Source of the DNA: Candidatus Zixiibacteriota bacterium
GTDB taxonomy: Bacteria; Zixibacteria; MSB-5A5; SM1-73
Direction of reading: 5' to 3'
Assembly: GCA_029933635.1 (NCBI GenBank)
Contig: JAOZNS010000047.1
Coordinates: forward strand, 5,086-14,219
Length of the DNA: 9,134 bases
Below are positions 1 to 6,890 of the stretch, piece after piece. The number at the start of each line of letters is the position of its first letter. The first letter of the stretch is position 1. A model generated the notes under the pieces. It made no database searches. It had not been told where the DNA came from and saw nothing but the letters and a program-made list of their open reading frames with translations. The translations under genes and the position numbers were made by a program.

Positions 1-555
1 CTCTTTCTCTTCCACCATGGATTCACATTTCCAGCATTTGCCCTGTTCCACCTGCTCATTGGCTAACACGGTCTTACACCCCGGGCACCAGTTGACGAAG
101 GCGGTATCGCGATAGGCCAGCCCATGCTCATATAACTTAAGAAACATCCATTGTGTCCATTTATAATATTCTGGCTGGCAGGTTATTACTTCTCGGCTCC
201 AGTCAAAGCTTATACCGCATCTTTTTAAAGTTGTATCTGAGACCCCTATATTTTCCAGAGTCCACTTTCTTGGATGAATCTTTCTTTTAATGGCAGCTAT
301 CTCGGCTGGCAAGCCGAAGGCATCCCACCCAAACGGGTGCAGGACTTGATAGCCGTGCATCATCTTATATCTGGCTACCGTATCTCCAATGATGAAATTA
401 CGGAAATGCCCCATATGAATATCACCCGAGGGATAGGCAAACATCACCAACATATAGTATTTCCTTTGCGGATGGTCCGGGGCTTGGTATATCTTACTTT
501 CCTCCCACCTCTTTTGCCATTTAGATTCTATCTCTTTGAATGGATAGCCTTTCAT
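1..555 (-). CDS. leuS: Leucyl-tRNA synthetase, N-terminal 185 residues (runs off left edge)
   Basis: Class I aminoacyl-tRNA synthetase that charges tRNA-Leu with leucine in the cytoplasm. The visible 185 residues carry the Rossmann catalytic core start: YPSGDIHMGHFRNF, with the HIGH-type signature HMGH at 47-50, then GWDAFGLPAE at 76-85 and DWSRE at 118-122. The zinc-binding module begins at VNWCPGCKTVLANEQV, with Cys pairs at 157/160 and 174/177. This order is diagnostic of LeuRS. The editing domain, KMSKS motif and anticodon domain would lie beyond position 1. The ATG at 555 is preceded by AGAGG (563-567) at 7 bases, and the protein begins MKGYPFKEIESKWQKRW as expected for the family. The HMGHFRNF version, rather than the commoner HVGHxRNY, is a variant within the family. 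The gene lies 130 bases after asnS on the same strand. No T-box leader was seen. Confidence 0.96.
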   Translation of the reverse strand, partial: MKGYPFKEIESKWQKRWEESKIYQAPDHPQRKYYMLVMFAYPSGDIHMGHFRNFIIGDTVARYKMMHGYQVLHPFGWDAFGLPAEIAAIKRKIHPRKWTLENIGVSDTTLKRCGISFDWSREVITCQPEYYKWTQWMFLKLYEHGLAYRDTAFVNWCPGCKTVLANEQVEQGKCWKCESMVEEKE

Positions 556-557
556 TT

Positions 558-578
558 TTCAACCTCTCAGAAGTTGAA
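558..578 (-). promoter_or_regulatory. Inverted repeat enclosing the leuS ribosome binding site
   Basis: Read on the minus strand, TTCAAC (573-578) and GTTGAA (558-563) form a perfect 6-bp dyad. Its 9-base loop holds most of the leuS Shine-Dalgarno AGAGG (563-567), and the first base of the 3' arm is the last G of that site. The ATG follows at 555. This is seen directly. A role in restraining leuS translation is inference, because the stem is short and AT-rich and could be chance. Confidence 0.3.
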
Positions 579-610
579 CAAGGATAAAAAGTCTTGAATT
601 CCTCTGGCAA

Positions 611-628
611 ATTAACAAACCCGTTAAT
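611..628 (-). repeat. Short dyad between asnS and leuS (ATTAAC-6-GTTAAT)
   Basis: A perfect 6-bp inverted repeat, ATTAAC / GTTAAT, with a 6-base loop lies in the asnS-leuS gap. The stem is AT-rich and lacks a following U tract, so it is not a good intrinsic terminator. It could be an operator-like dyad or chance. Nothing else in the 130-base gap looks like a terminator, so read-through from asnS into leuS is plausible. Confidence 0.25.
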
Positions 629-685
629 CAAAGATTGAACCCAATTTCTTAGGTTAAACTGATCATCGCTCACAGGTAAAAAAAC

Positions 686-1981
686 TTATGGGTAGAGTCT
701 GTATATGGTTCGAGGAAAGGGTATGGCTTCTCTCACATGTGAAAGCCCACAGATCCAGGCCACAGTCCTTTCCACCCCCAAGCCAAATCCTGAATGCGGC
801 ACCGATCCATATTTTCTTAGGTCTAAATACCAGCCATAGGCCTCCAGGGGTAATTTCTCCTCCTCTATTCTCTTTTTCAAACTTTCATAATCATCATTTC
901 TCTGCGATCCACCGATGATCTCTCCATATCCTTCAGGGGCCAGAAGATCTGCGCACAATACCAGATCATCCCTTTCAGGATGAGGTTTCATGTAAAAGGC
1001 CCGACAGGTCTTAGGATAATTATAGACGAATACCGGACGGTCGAACATTTTGGTGAGGATGGTCTCATCTGCTCCTCCAAAATCCGATCCCCACTGAATG
1101 TTGCTTCCCGCCTTTTGTAGCCTCTTTACCGCTTCATCGTAGGAGATTCGAGGGAAGGGTTTTTGTACCTTTTCCAAAGCGGAGACGTCCCTTTCCAGCT
1201 CTCCAAGTTCTTTTCGGCACTTTTGCAAGATCCAGCTTACAAAGTAGATCACCAGATCCTCCTGCAGATCCATATTGTCGTCGTTATCATAGAAAGCCTC
1301 CTCTGCCTCCACCATCCAGAACTCAGTCAAGTGTCTTCTGGTCTTGGACTTTTCCGCTCTAAATGTGGGTCCAAAGCAGAAAACCTTTCCGAAGGACGCA
1401 ATGGCAGCTTCTAGATACAACTGTCCGGTCTGCGCCAGGTAAGCTTTTCCTTCGTTGAGATATTGAGTCTCAAACAGGGTGGTGGTAGTCTCCCCTACCG
1501 AACCGGTTAAGATGGGCGTATCTATCAATACGAAGTTGTTCTCATAAAAATACTTCCTTATCGCCCAGATCAGCTCGTTTCTCACCCTTAGGATTGTGTG
1601 CGGTCGCTTGGATCTGAGATAAAGATGACGGTGGTCAAATAAAAAGGTAGCTCCGTGAGGTTTGGGGGTGATAGGATAGTTTTTCGCTATTTGAACGACT
1701 TTCACATCCGAAAGATTCAGCTCATATCCACCCGGCGCCCTTTGATCGGCCCTGACCGTTCCGGTCACCTCTAAGGACGATTCCAAGGTAAGCTGTCCAT
1801 AAAGATCAAATACCTGATCGTCCACCTCCCCTTTAACCATCACCCCCTGGATCATTCCGGTTCCGTCTCGTATCCACAAGAAATGAATCTTCCCTTTGGA
1901 GCTTTTGTTGAAAAGCCAGCCCTTGATGGTGACTCTCTTCCCTATCAGTTGAGCTATGTCCTCGATATAATGAAAATCCAT
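686..1981 (-). CDS. asnS: Asparaginyl-tRNA synthetase (short, Bacillus-like form)
   Basis: Class IIb synthetase that attaches asparagine to tRNA-Asn in the cytoplasm; it works as a homodimer. The 431 residues hold an OB-fold anticodon-binding domain (about 15-100, with VTIKGWLFNKSSKGKIHFLW) followed by the class II core. Motif 2 is FRAEKSKTRRHLTEFW at 207-222, and motif 3 is GFGLGVERTVAWICGL at 398-413. GYGEIIGGSQR (351-361) and the C-terminal PFPRTIYRLYP are typical of AsnRS rather than AspRS. The length matches the roughly 430-residue form of B. subtilis and is shorter than the E. coli enzyme (about 466). Its presence implies direct charging of tRNA-Asn. The ATG at 1981 is the only reasonable start, since an in-frame TAA lies at 1991-1993, but no Shine-Dalgarno precedes it. 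A candidate promoter sits so close that the mRNA may be leaderless. Confidence 0.97.
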   Translation of the reverse strand: MDFHYIEDIAQLIGKRVTIKGWLFNKSSKGKIHFLWIRDGTGMIQGVMVKGEVDDQVFDLYGQLTLESSLEVTGTVRADQRAPGGYELNLSDVKVVQIAKNYPITPKPHGATFLFDHRHLYLRSKRPHTILRVRNELIWAIRKYFYENNFVLIDTPILTGSVGETTTTLFETQYLNEGKAYLAQTGQLYLEAAIASFGKVFCFGPTFRAEKSKTRRHLTEFWMVEAEEAFYDNDDNMDLQEDLVIYFVSWILQKCRKELGELERDVSALEKVQKPFPRISYDEAVKRLQKAGSNIQWGSDFGGADETILTKMFDRPVFVYNYPKTCRAFYMKPHPERDDLVLCADLLAPEGYGEIIGGSQRNDDYESLKKRIEEEKLPLEAYGWYLDLRKYGSVPHSGFGLGVERTVAWICGLSHVREAIPFPRTIYRLYP

Positions 1982-1989
1982 GGGTGCAA

Positions 1990-2017
1990 CTTATGTTTTA
2001 AGTTATCTTCATATCAA
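1990..2017 (-). promoter_or_regulatory. Candidate sigma-70 type promoter for asnS
   Basis: On the minus strand TTGATA (2012-2017; 5 of 6 matches to TTGACA) is followed after 16 bases by CATAAG (1990-1995; 4 of 6 matches to TATAAT). The last base of the -10 box lies 8 bases before the asnS ATG, so transcription would begin at or next to the start codon. The -10 box overlaps a perfect dyad AACTTA / TAAGTT (1988-2004, 5-base loop), which could instead be an operator or a leader hairpin. The match was judged by eye in an AT-rich stretch, where such matches are common. Confidence 0.35.
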
Positions 2018-2093
2018 TAAAACTTCAATTTAAGTATTTTTTCATAATGGTCGGTCACTACAAAACCCCCATCCCATCAAGAATTCCCACCTT

Positions 2094-2115
2094 ATCTTTA
2101 TTATCCCCTAAAGAT
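2094..2115 (-). repeat. Inverted repeat across the deacetylase stop codon
   Basis: ATCTTTA (2109-2115) and TAAAGAT (2094-2100), read on the minus strand, form a perfect 7-bp dyad with an 8-base loop that holds the TAA stop codon (2101-2103). The stem has little GC, and purine-rich sequence rather than a U tract follows. It is therefore a poor intrinsic terminator. It might protect the 3' end or weakly pause transcription before asnS. Chance is also possible. Confidence 0.25.
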
Positions 2116-3015
2116 CACCTCAGCAAATTGTGACTTGGTTTCTACCTCGGGGTAATCCGGCAAGCCTCTTAAGGCTATGACCCAGCAGGGAAATTGATTG
2201 ATGATCCATCCTTTCATCCCCTCCATCCAGAGGAGCCTTCCTGAGTTCAATTTTATTGTTAAGCTTAAGGGTGAATCCAGAAGATAAACTCCCCATCTTT
2301 TTTGAGCAAATTGGTCTGGTGCCTTTGTTCCCGGATTTGGTGCCAAGGTGTAAGCTCCCTTGTAACCCAGCCTTTCAGCCTCCTTTTGAACATATCGGTT
2401 ATATCTTCCAAAAGGATAAGATAAGAAATCCACGGATCGACCTAAGTTGTCTTCCAGAATCTCCTTGGACCTTTTCAGCTCATGTTCAACCAAGGAATGA
2501 GGTATCTTGGTGAGATCAGGATGGTTTATCGTATGGGAGCCGAAATGGAATCCAGCATCAGCCATCTCCTTTATCTGTTCCCAGCTTAGATGCTTCTTTT
2601 TGTTTCTTCCCCAGTTGTAGTCCCACGAATTGTATTTTCCAACATATCCGGTGATAACGAATATGCAAGCGACAAAGCCAAACTTTTGCAACACCGGGAA
2701 AGCATTCAGGTATACATCCTCATAGGCATCATCGAAGGTAAGGGCTATCTTCCTTTGTCCACCATCTCCACAGAAGTTGCCAACCTCCTCCAGCCCCACC
2801 GTCCTGTAGCCCAGCTCATAAAGAAATCTTATTCCCCTTTCAAATTGATGGAGTCTCTGTCGGGTGATGCTTAAATTGAATCTATCGCTCACCTGATGAT
2901 AGGTTAGGATGGGGCTTTTTACCTTAAATGAGTTTTTGAATATAATTTTCCAAACGATATAGCAGATCAACCAGGGTGCAGAAGCTGTGATTATAAACCA
3001 TATATACCACGACAT
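2101..3015 (-). CDS. Membrane-anchored polysaccharide deacetylase (NodB/CE4 family)
   Basis: Predicted metal-dependent deacetylase that removes N- or O-acetyl groups from an envelope or exported polysaccharide; the substrate cannot be read from sequence. A hydrophobic segment at about residues 3-26 (WYIWFIITASAPWLICYIVW) looks like an uncleaved signal anchor placing the domain outside the membrane. The CE4 core follows: PILTYHQVSD near 35-44, TFDD at 93-96 (catalytic and metal Asp), GSHTINH at 159-165 (metal His pair) and SYPFGRYN at 199-206. All key residues are intact. I chose the ATG at 3015, giving 304 residues. A TTG at 3027 in the same frame would add four residues, and neither start has a clear Shine-Dalgarno. 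The gene follows the M16 protease by 30 bases, so it is probably cotranscribed and translationally coupled. B. subtilis has a homologous pairing downstream of pnpA (ylxY, mlpA) in the opposite order. Confidence 0.9.
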   Translation of the reverse strand: MSWYIWFIITASAPWLICYIVWKIIFKNSFKVKSPILTYHQVSDRFNLSITRQRLHQFERGIRFLYELGYRTVGLEEVGNFCGDGGQRKIALTFDDAYEDVYLNAFPVLQKFGFVACIFVITGYVGKYNSWDYNWGRNKKKHLSWEQIKEMADAGFHFGSHTINHPDLTKIPHSLVEHELKRSKEILEDNLGRSVDFLSYPFGRYNRYVQKEAERLGYKGAYTLAPNPGTKAPDQFAQKRWGVYLLDSPLSLTIKLNSGRLLWMEGMKGWIINQFPCWVIALRGLPDYPEVETKSQFAEVIFRG

Positions 3016-3045
3016 GACTTTGAACAATGGATGAAAGGGTAGTTC

Positions 3046-4320
3046 TTAAAATGTTGTCCAATCCACCTGCTTTAAGGTGGATTTCCCCACAGGACCAAGC
3101 ACCACCGCAGCCATTCTATCAGGAGCAAGGAACTCCTCCGCCACCTGAATCACGTCTTTAGTTTTTATCTTATTAATGGAATTGATGGTATGATCCAGAT
3201 CCACATAATCATGCAAAAATAGCTCATAGCGTGCCAATCGGTTCATCCGATTGGAGGTGCTCTCCAGAGCCAAAAGAAGGTTCCCTTTTAGTTGATACTT
3301 TGCATGGGAAAGCTCATCCGAAGAGAGGGTATCTCGCTTTATTTTTTGGATCTCTTTTAGGGTTACCTCTATTACCTTCAACGTGTTTCTCCTGTGGGTT
3401 CCCATGTAGATTCCGAAAACTCCAGCATCCTCAAAGAAGTCAAGGAAGGTGTATACGCTGTAAACCAACCCCAGTCTCTCTCTTATGCTCTGAAAAAGAC
3501 GAGAGCTCATCCCTCCACCCAATATGTTGCTCAATACTAAGGCTGCATATCTCCTGTTGTCTCCATAAGGAAAGATTGGAACCCCTAAGCTGATATGTAT
3601 CTGGGCGGTTTTCTTGTTAGTCACCATTCGATTAGGCTCTGCTGGGGGAAGTTGCTGATCTTCCGAAGCCAAAGAGGAGGAGCAAGATCTAAACTTAAAC
3701 TTTCTTCTAACTTTATTTAGCAACTCCTCATGCTTGAAGTTGCCGGAGGCGGCGATTACCATCCGAGGAGAGGCATAGTTTCTTTTCATGAAACTGATCA
3801 ATTGGGCTCGAGTTAATCTCTTCACGCTTTCCACATTTCCTATAATTGGCTTTCCCAACGGATTTCTCTTCCACATGGCGCTCATCAAAAGGTCATGCAC
3901 CAGATCTGCTGGTGAATCCTCCAGCTCCTTTATCTCAGATATTATCACCTCCCTTTCCTTCTCAAGATGAGAAGGATTAAAAAGGGGGTTTTTCAAAATA
4001 TCGGAGAGGACGTCTAAGGCTTTCTCAATATGTTCGTCCAGCACGCGGGCAAAGTAGCAGGTATGCTCCCGTCCGGTGAAGGCATTAAGTGAGCCTCCGA
4101 CCGATTCTAAGGAAGAGGCGATTTCCCTGGCGGTTCTTGTCTTGGTACCCTTGAAGAGCATGTGCTCAATGAAATGGGAAGCACCCACTTCATCATCCCT
4201 TTCGTCTCGTGAGCCCACATCGATCCATACCCCGATGCTTGCGGAACGGACATAATCGATCCTTTCGGTAACCACCCGCAGTCCATTTTCTAAAACCGTC
4301 TTCTTATATATCTCTTTCAA
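3046..4320 (-). CDS. M16 family zinc metalloprotease (processing-peptidase-like)
   Basis: Zinc endopeptidase of the pitrilysin/mitochondrial processing peptidase family, probably cytoplasmic and acting on peptides or unfolded segments; the natural substrate is unknown. With the start used here it has 424 residues, the usual size for single-chain bacterial members. It opens LKEIYKKTVLENGLRVVTE. The inverted zinc motif is HFIEH at 49-53, with the third ligand Glu at about 129 in EREVIISEI. The inactive-half R/Y element is visible in SIRERLGLVYSVY (about 278-290). The frame stays open to a TTG at 4401, but the TTG at 4320 has GGAGGG 8 bases upstream (4329-4334) and matches the family N-terminus, so the longer form is unlikely. 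No ATG lies near the start. It resembles B. subtilis MlpA in family and neighbourhood. Confidence 0.93.
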   Translation of the reverse strand: MKEIYKKTVLENGLRVVTERIDYVRSASIGVWIDVGSRDERDDEVGASHFIEHMLFKGTKTRTAREIASSLESVGGSLNAFTGREHTCYFARVLDEHIEKALDVLSDILKNPLFNPSHLEKEREVIISEIKELEDSPADLVHDLLMSAMWKRNPLGKPIIGNVESVKRLTRAQLISFMKRNYASPRMVIAASGNFKHEELLNKVRRKFKFRSCSSSLASEDQQLPPAEPNRMVTNKKTAQIHISLGVPIFPYGDNRRYAALVLSNILGGGMSSRLFQSIRERLGLVYSVYTFLDFFEDAGVFGIYMGTHRRNTLKVIEVTLKEIQKIKRDTLSSDELSHAKYQLKGNLLLALESTSNRMNRLARYELFLHDYVDLDHTINSINKIKTKDVIQVAEEFLAPDRMAAVVLGPVGKSTLKQVDWTTF

Positions 4321-4328
4321 GTCCAGTG

Positions 4329-4334
4329 CCCTCC
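4329..4334 (-). promoter_or_regulatory. Ribosome binding site that sets the M16 protease start
   Basis: GGAGGG on the minus strand sits 8 bases before a TTG at 4318-4320. The alternative TTG at 4401 has only a weak AGGA about 12 bases upstream. The strong site, together with the family-typical N-terminus YKKTVLENGLRVV just after it, decides for the 4320 start. The 95 bases back to the pnp stop are then untranslated leader. Confidence 0.75.
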
Positions 4335-4415
4335 AGTGTAAGCTATTTGAAGGTTTAAAGGAGTTTTTTTCACTTTCAAAAAGATCAGGAATTTGAGGCA
4401 ATTGGAAAGCTGGTC

Positions 4416-6509
4416 CTATCTCCTCCTGCTTTTGGAGGGAAAACAGGCTTTTCTGGATAATCTTATTTTTCCATCCGGATCTATTCCGGTTATCTTAACC
4501 TTGACCTCATCGCCCACGCTGAGTAGATCCTCCACCCTCCTGATTCTTCGGGTATCTAACTCGGAGATATGGAGGAGTCCATCCTGTCCCGGAAGTATTT
4601 CCACGAAAGCCCCGAAGGGGGTGATCCTTTTAACCTTACCCAAATACTCCTTACCGATCTCCGGCTCCTCGGTGAGTCGAAGGATAAGCTCGTGAGCCAA
4701 CTCTCCTGCTTTCTGGTCTGTGGAGGCTATAAAGACCGAGCCATCATCCTCGATATCGATTTTAGCTCCACTTTTCTCGATTATGCTTCTGATCATCTTG
4801 CCACCGGGACCGATGATCTCTCCAATTTTCTCCGGCTTCACCTTGAAGGTGATGATCCGAGGGGCATAGACCGAAAGTTGAGGACGAGGTTTAGAGATGG
4901 TCTGTTCCATTATGCTCAGGATATGTAACCTGGCTTCTTTGGCTTGGATCAATGCTTCTTTCAAAAGAGATAAGTCGATTCCAGCTATCTTGACGTCCAT
5001 CTGAAAGGCGGTAACGCCTAGTCGAGTTCCGGTGACCTTAAAGTCCATATCTCCCAGATGATCCTCCACCCCCAAGATGTCGGTTAAAAGGGCATGTTTA
5101 TTTTCTTCCTTGATCAGTCCCATAGCCACCCCGGCCACTGGCGCCTTTATAGGGACTCCAGCATCCATCAAAGAGAGGGTTCCTCCACAGACGGTAGCCA
5201 TGGAGGAGGAGCCATTGGATTCTAAGATGTCGGAGACTATTCTGATGGTATAGGGGAAAGCTTCCTCGCTGGGGATCACCGGCTGGATTGCTCTTTCCGC
5301 CAGCGCCCCGTGTCCGATCTCCCTTCTTCCCGGTCCCCTGATTGGTCTTATCTCTCCCACGCTAAAGGGAGGAAAATTATAATGAAGCATGTAACTTTTG
5401 GTTGATTCTCCCTCCAAGTCATCTATCCTCTGTTCATCGATCTTAGTCCCCAAGGTGGTGACGGCAAGAGCTTGTGTTTGTCCACGAGTAAAAAGAGCGG
5501 ATCCATGGGTTCGGGGCAGTACCCCTACCTCACAGGTAATGGGTCGAATCTGGTTGGCCCTTCTTCCATCCACCCTCCTTCCCTCGTTCAGAACCATCCT
5601 CCGCATATCCTCCCTTTCCAATTCCTGAAGAATAAATTTGATCTCCCTTTCGCTTTCCGGGAATTTTTCCAAGAGCTGAAGTGTAGTTGCATCCAAAAGT
5701 TCTTCCAGCTTTTTTTCCCTCTCCAGTTTGTCCGCCGTTTGATTGACTTCCTTGATCTTCTCCATAGCCATGCTGGTGACCGCCTCCACCAGCTCAGGAT
5801 TTCTTGGGAGAGGTTCTATCTGTGGTTTGGGTTTGCCCATTTTTGCACGAAGCTCTTCCTCCAACTGAATTATAAGTTTTATCTTCTCATGTCCAAACTC
5901 CAAAGCTGAAAGCAGGTCTTGTTCTGAGATCTCTCGACAATCACCCTCCACCATATTAACAAAATCCTTGGTCCCCGCCACAACCAAGTTTATGTCGCTC
6001 TCCTCCAATTCTGAAAAGGTGGGAAAGGCAACAAACATGCCGTTTGATCTTCCCACCCGCACAGCTCCCACTGGCTGATAGAAAGGTATCGGCGAGAGGC
6101 TTAAAGCTGTAGAGGCACCGATAAGACCCAATACGTCCGCATCATTTTCCTGATCCGATGAGAGGACCATCACCATTATCTGAACTTCATTGAAATATCC
6201 CTCTGGAAACAATGGACGCAAAGATCGATCGATCAATCTTGCGCTCACCGTTTCCTTTTCGCTGGGTCGCCCCTCTCTTTTAAAAAAGCCACCCGGGATT
6301 TTGCCTGCGGCATAAGCTTTCTCTCGATATTCCACCAACAGAGGGAAAAAATCCTGTTCTTCGTCCACCTGCTTAGCCTCAACCGCGGTAGCTAAAATTA
6401 CCGTATCCTCTAAACGCACCAAGGCAGAGCCGTGAGCCTGCTTGGCCACCTTCCCTGTCTCCACCGTCAAGGTTTTACCGTCTACCACTATCTGTAATTT
6501 TGATTCCAT
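4416..6509 (-). CDS. pnp: Polyribonucleotide nucleotidyltransferase (PNPase)
   Basis: Phosphate-dependent 3'-5' exoribonuclease that degrades RNA to nucleoside diphosphates and can add tails in reverse; it acts as a trimer in the cytoplasm, often with RNase E, RNase Y or helicases. The 697 residues show the full domain set: first RNase PH domain (about 10-145, with FFKREGRPSEKE at 75-86), all-alpha linker (about 240-300), catalytic second RNase PH domain (about 310-530), KH domain with IIGPGGK at 565-571, and S1 domain (about 619-687). Active-site stretches are intact: TRGQTQ at 341-346, GPGRREIGHGALAERA at 392-407, SNGSSSMATVCGG at 431-443 and GDMDFKV at 486-492. The protein stops soon after S1 with a basic tail (SKSRRR) and lacks a long C-terminal extension. 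The ATG at 6509 has AGGAG 7 bases upstream (6517-6521). It follows rpsO, the usual arrangement. Confidence 0.98.
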   Translation of the reverse strand: MESKLQIVVDGKTLTVETGKVAKQAHGSALVRLEDTVILATAVEAKQVDEEQDFFPLLVEYREKAYAAGKIPGGFFKREGRPSEKETVSARLIDRSLRPLFPEGYFNEVQIMVMVLSSDQENDADVLGLIGASTALSLSPIPFYQPVGAVRVGRSNGMFVAFPTFSELEESDINLVVAGTKDFVNMVEGDCREISEQDLLSALEFGHEKIKLIIQLEEELRAKMGKPKPQIEPLPRNPELVEAVTSMAMEKIKEVNQTADKLEREKKLEELLDATTLQLLEKFPESEREIKFILQELEREDMRRMVLNEGRRVDGRRANQIRPITCEVGVLPRTHGSALFTRGQTQALAVTTLGTKIDEQRIDDLEGESTKSYMLHYNFPPFSVGEIRPIRGPGRREIGHGALAERAIQPVIPSEEAFPYTIRIVSDILESNGSSSMATVCGGTLSLMDAGVPIKAPVAGVAMGLIKEENKHALLTDILGVEDHLGDMDFKVTGTRLGVTAFQMDVKIAGIDLSLLKEALIQAKEARLHILSIMEQTISKPRPQLSVYAPRIITFKVKPEKIGEIIGPGGKMIRSIIEKSGAKIDIEDDGSVFIASTDQKAGELAHELILRLTEEPEIGKEYLGKVKRITPFGAFVEILPGQDGLLHISELDTRRIRRVEDLLSVGDEVKVKITGIDPDGKIRLSRKACFPSKSRRR

Positions 6510-6533
6510 CTAAAAACTCCTATCTCCTCAAAG

Positions 6534-6571
6534 CTGAAAAATTAGTTGATCAAAGAAGGTTTAACTTTCAG
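6534..6571 (-). promoter_or_regulatory. Imperfect hairpin in the rpsO-pnp gap
   Basis: On the minus strand CTGAAA (6566-6571) pairs with TTTCAG (6534-6539), and an inner AGTT (6563-6566) pairs with AACT (6544-6547). Because the arms share a base, a bulged stem results. It lies just before the pnp Shine-Dalgarno region. In E. coli a longer stem-loop in this gap is cut by RNase III and is the basis of PNPase autoregulation (established knowledge). Whether this weaker structure plays the same part is inference. Confidence 0.3.
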
Positions 6572-6590
6572 TCGTCCTCTGGGCAAGACT

Positions 6591-6860
6591 CTATTTTCGT
6601 AAGCCCAATTGTTCCACTATCTTTCGATAACCTTCCAAATGGGTGTCCTTTAAATAATCTAAAAGCCTCCTTCTTTTCCCCACCAACTTCAAAAGCCCTC
6701 TCCTGGAGCTAAAATCCTTGGGATGCCTTTTCAGATGCTCCGTCAAGTAGCTGATCCTCTCGGTGAGCAGGGCAATTTGCACCTCAGGCGAGCCAGTATC
6801 ATCTTCATGCATACGATATTCGCTTATCAATTTTACCTTTTTCTCTCGATTAAGTGACAA
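6591..6860 (-). CDS. rpsO: 30S ribosomal protein S15
   Basis: Primary-binding protein of the small ribosomal subunit that contacts the central domain of 16S rRNA and the subunit bridge. The 89 residues match the standard S15 length. The family signatures are present: DTGSPEVQIALLTERI (21-36), LTEHLKRHPKDFSSRRGLL (39-57), the basic KRRRLLDYL (62-70) and YRKIVEQLGLRK at the C-terminus. Translation starts at TTG (6858-6860), preceded by AAGGAGG (6866-6872); the first Met inside the protein is residue 17, too late for this family. It lies 30 bases after ribF and 81 before pnp. No obvious S15-binding leader structure was seen in the short upstream gap, though one could extend into ribF. Confidence 0.98.
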   Translation of the reverse strand: MSLNREKKVKLISEYRMHEDDTGSPEVQIALLTERISYLTEHLKRHPKDFSSRRGLLKLVGKRRRLLDYLKDTHLEGYRKIVEQLGLRK

Positions 6861-6865
6861 GATCT

Positions 6866-6872
6866 CCTCCTT
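6866..6872 (-). promoter_or_regulatory. Strong ribosome binding site for the TTG start of rpsO
   Basis: AAGGAGG on the minus strand ends 5 bases before the TTG at 6860. It is the best Shine-Dalgarno in the window and fixes the start, since no ATG or GTG fits the S15 N-terminus. A strong site paired with a weak start codon suggests initiation is deliberately tuned. Confidence 0.85.
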
Positions 6873-6890
6873 TTTTCTTCTGGATTGCTC

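Noticed and set aside
1982..2100. Possible T-box because GGTGGGA occurs near 2085
   Set aside because: The full T-box core (GGTGGNACCGCG) and the surrounding stem structures are missing, and the gap is too short.
2094..2115. Intrinsic terminator after the deacetylase
   Set aside because: The 7-bp stem is AT-rich and followed by AAGGTGGG rather than a U tract; listed only as an inverted repeat.
3016..3027. TTG at 3027 as start of the deacetylase
   Set aside because: It adds only four residues and has no ribosome binding site; the nearby ATG at 3015 is simpler, though the choice is not certain.
3231..3593. 120-codon plus-strand open frame inside the M16 protease
   Set aside because: Antisense to conserved protease sequence, with a Cys/Ser-rich translation of no recognisable fold.
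4321..4401. Longer M16 protease starting at TTG 4401
   Set aside because: No well-placed ribosome binding site, and the added 27 residues precede the normal family N-terminus; the 4320 start has GGAGGG at good spacing.
5472..5909. 145-codon open frame on the plus strand inside pnp
   Set aside because: It is antisense to a fully intact PNPase over the linker and second RNase PH region; its translation is low-complexity (Ser/Pro and Phe-rich), as expected of a shadow frame.
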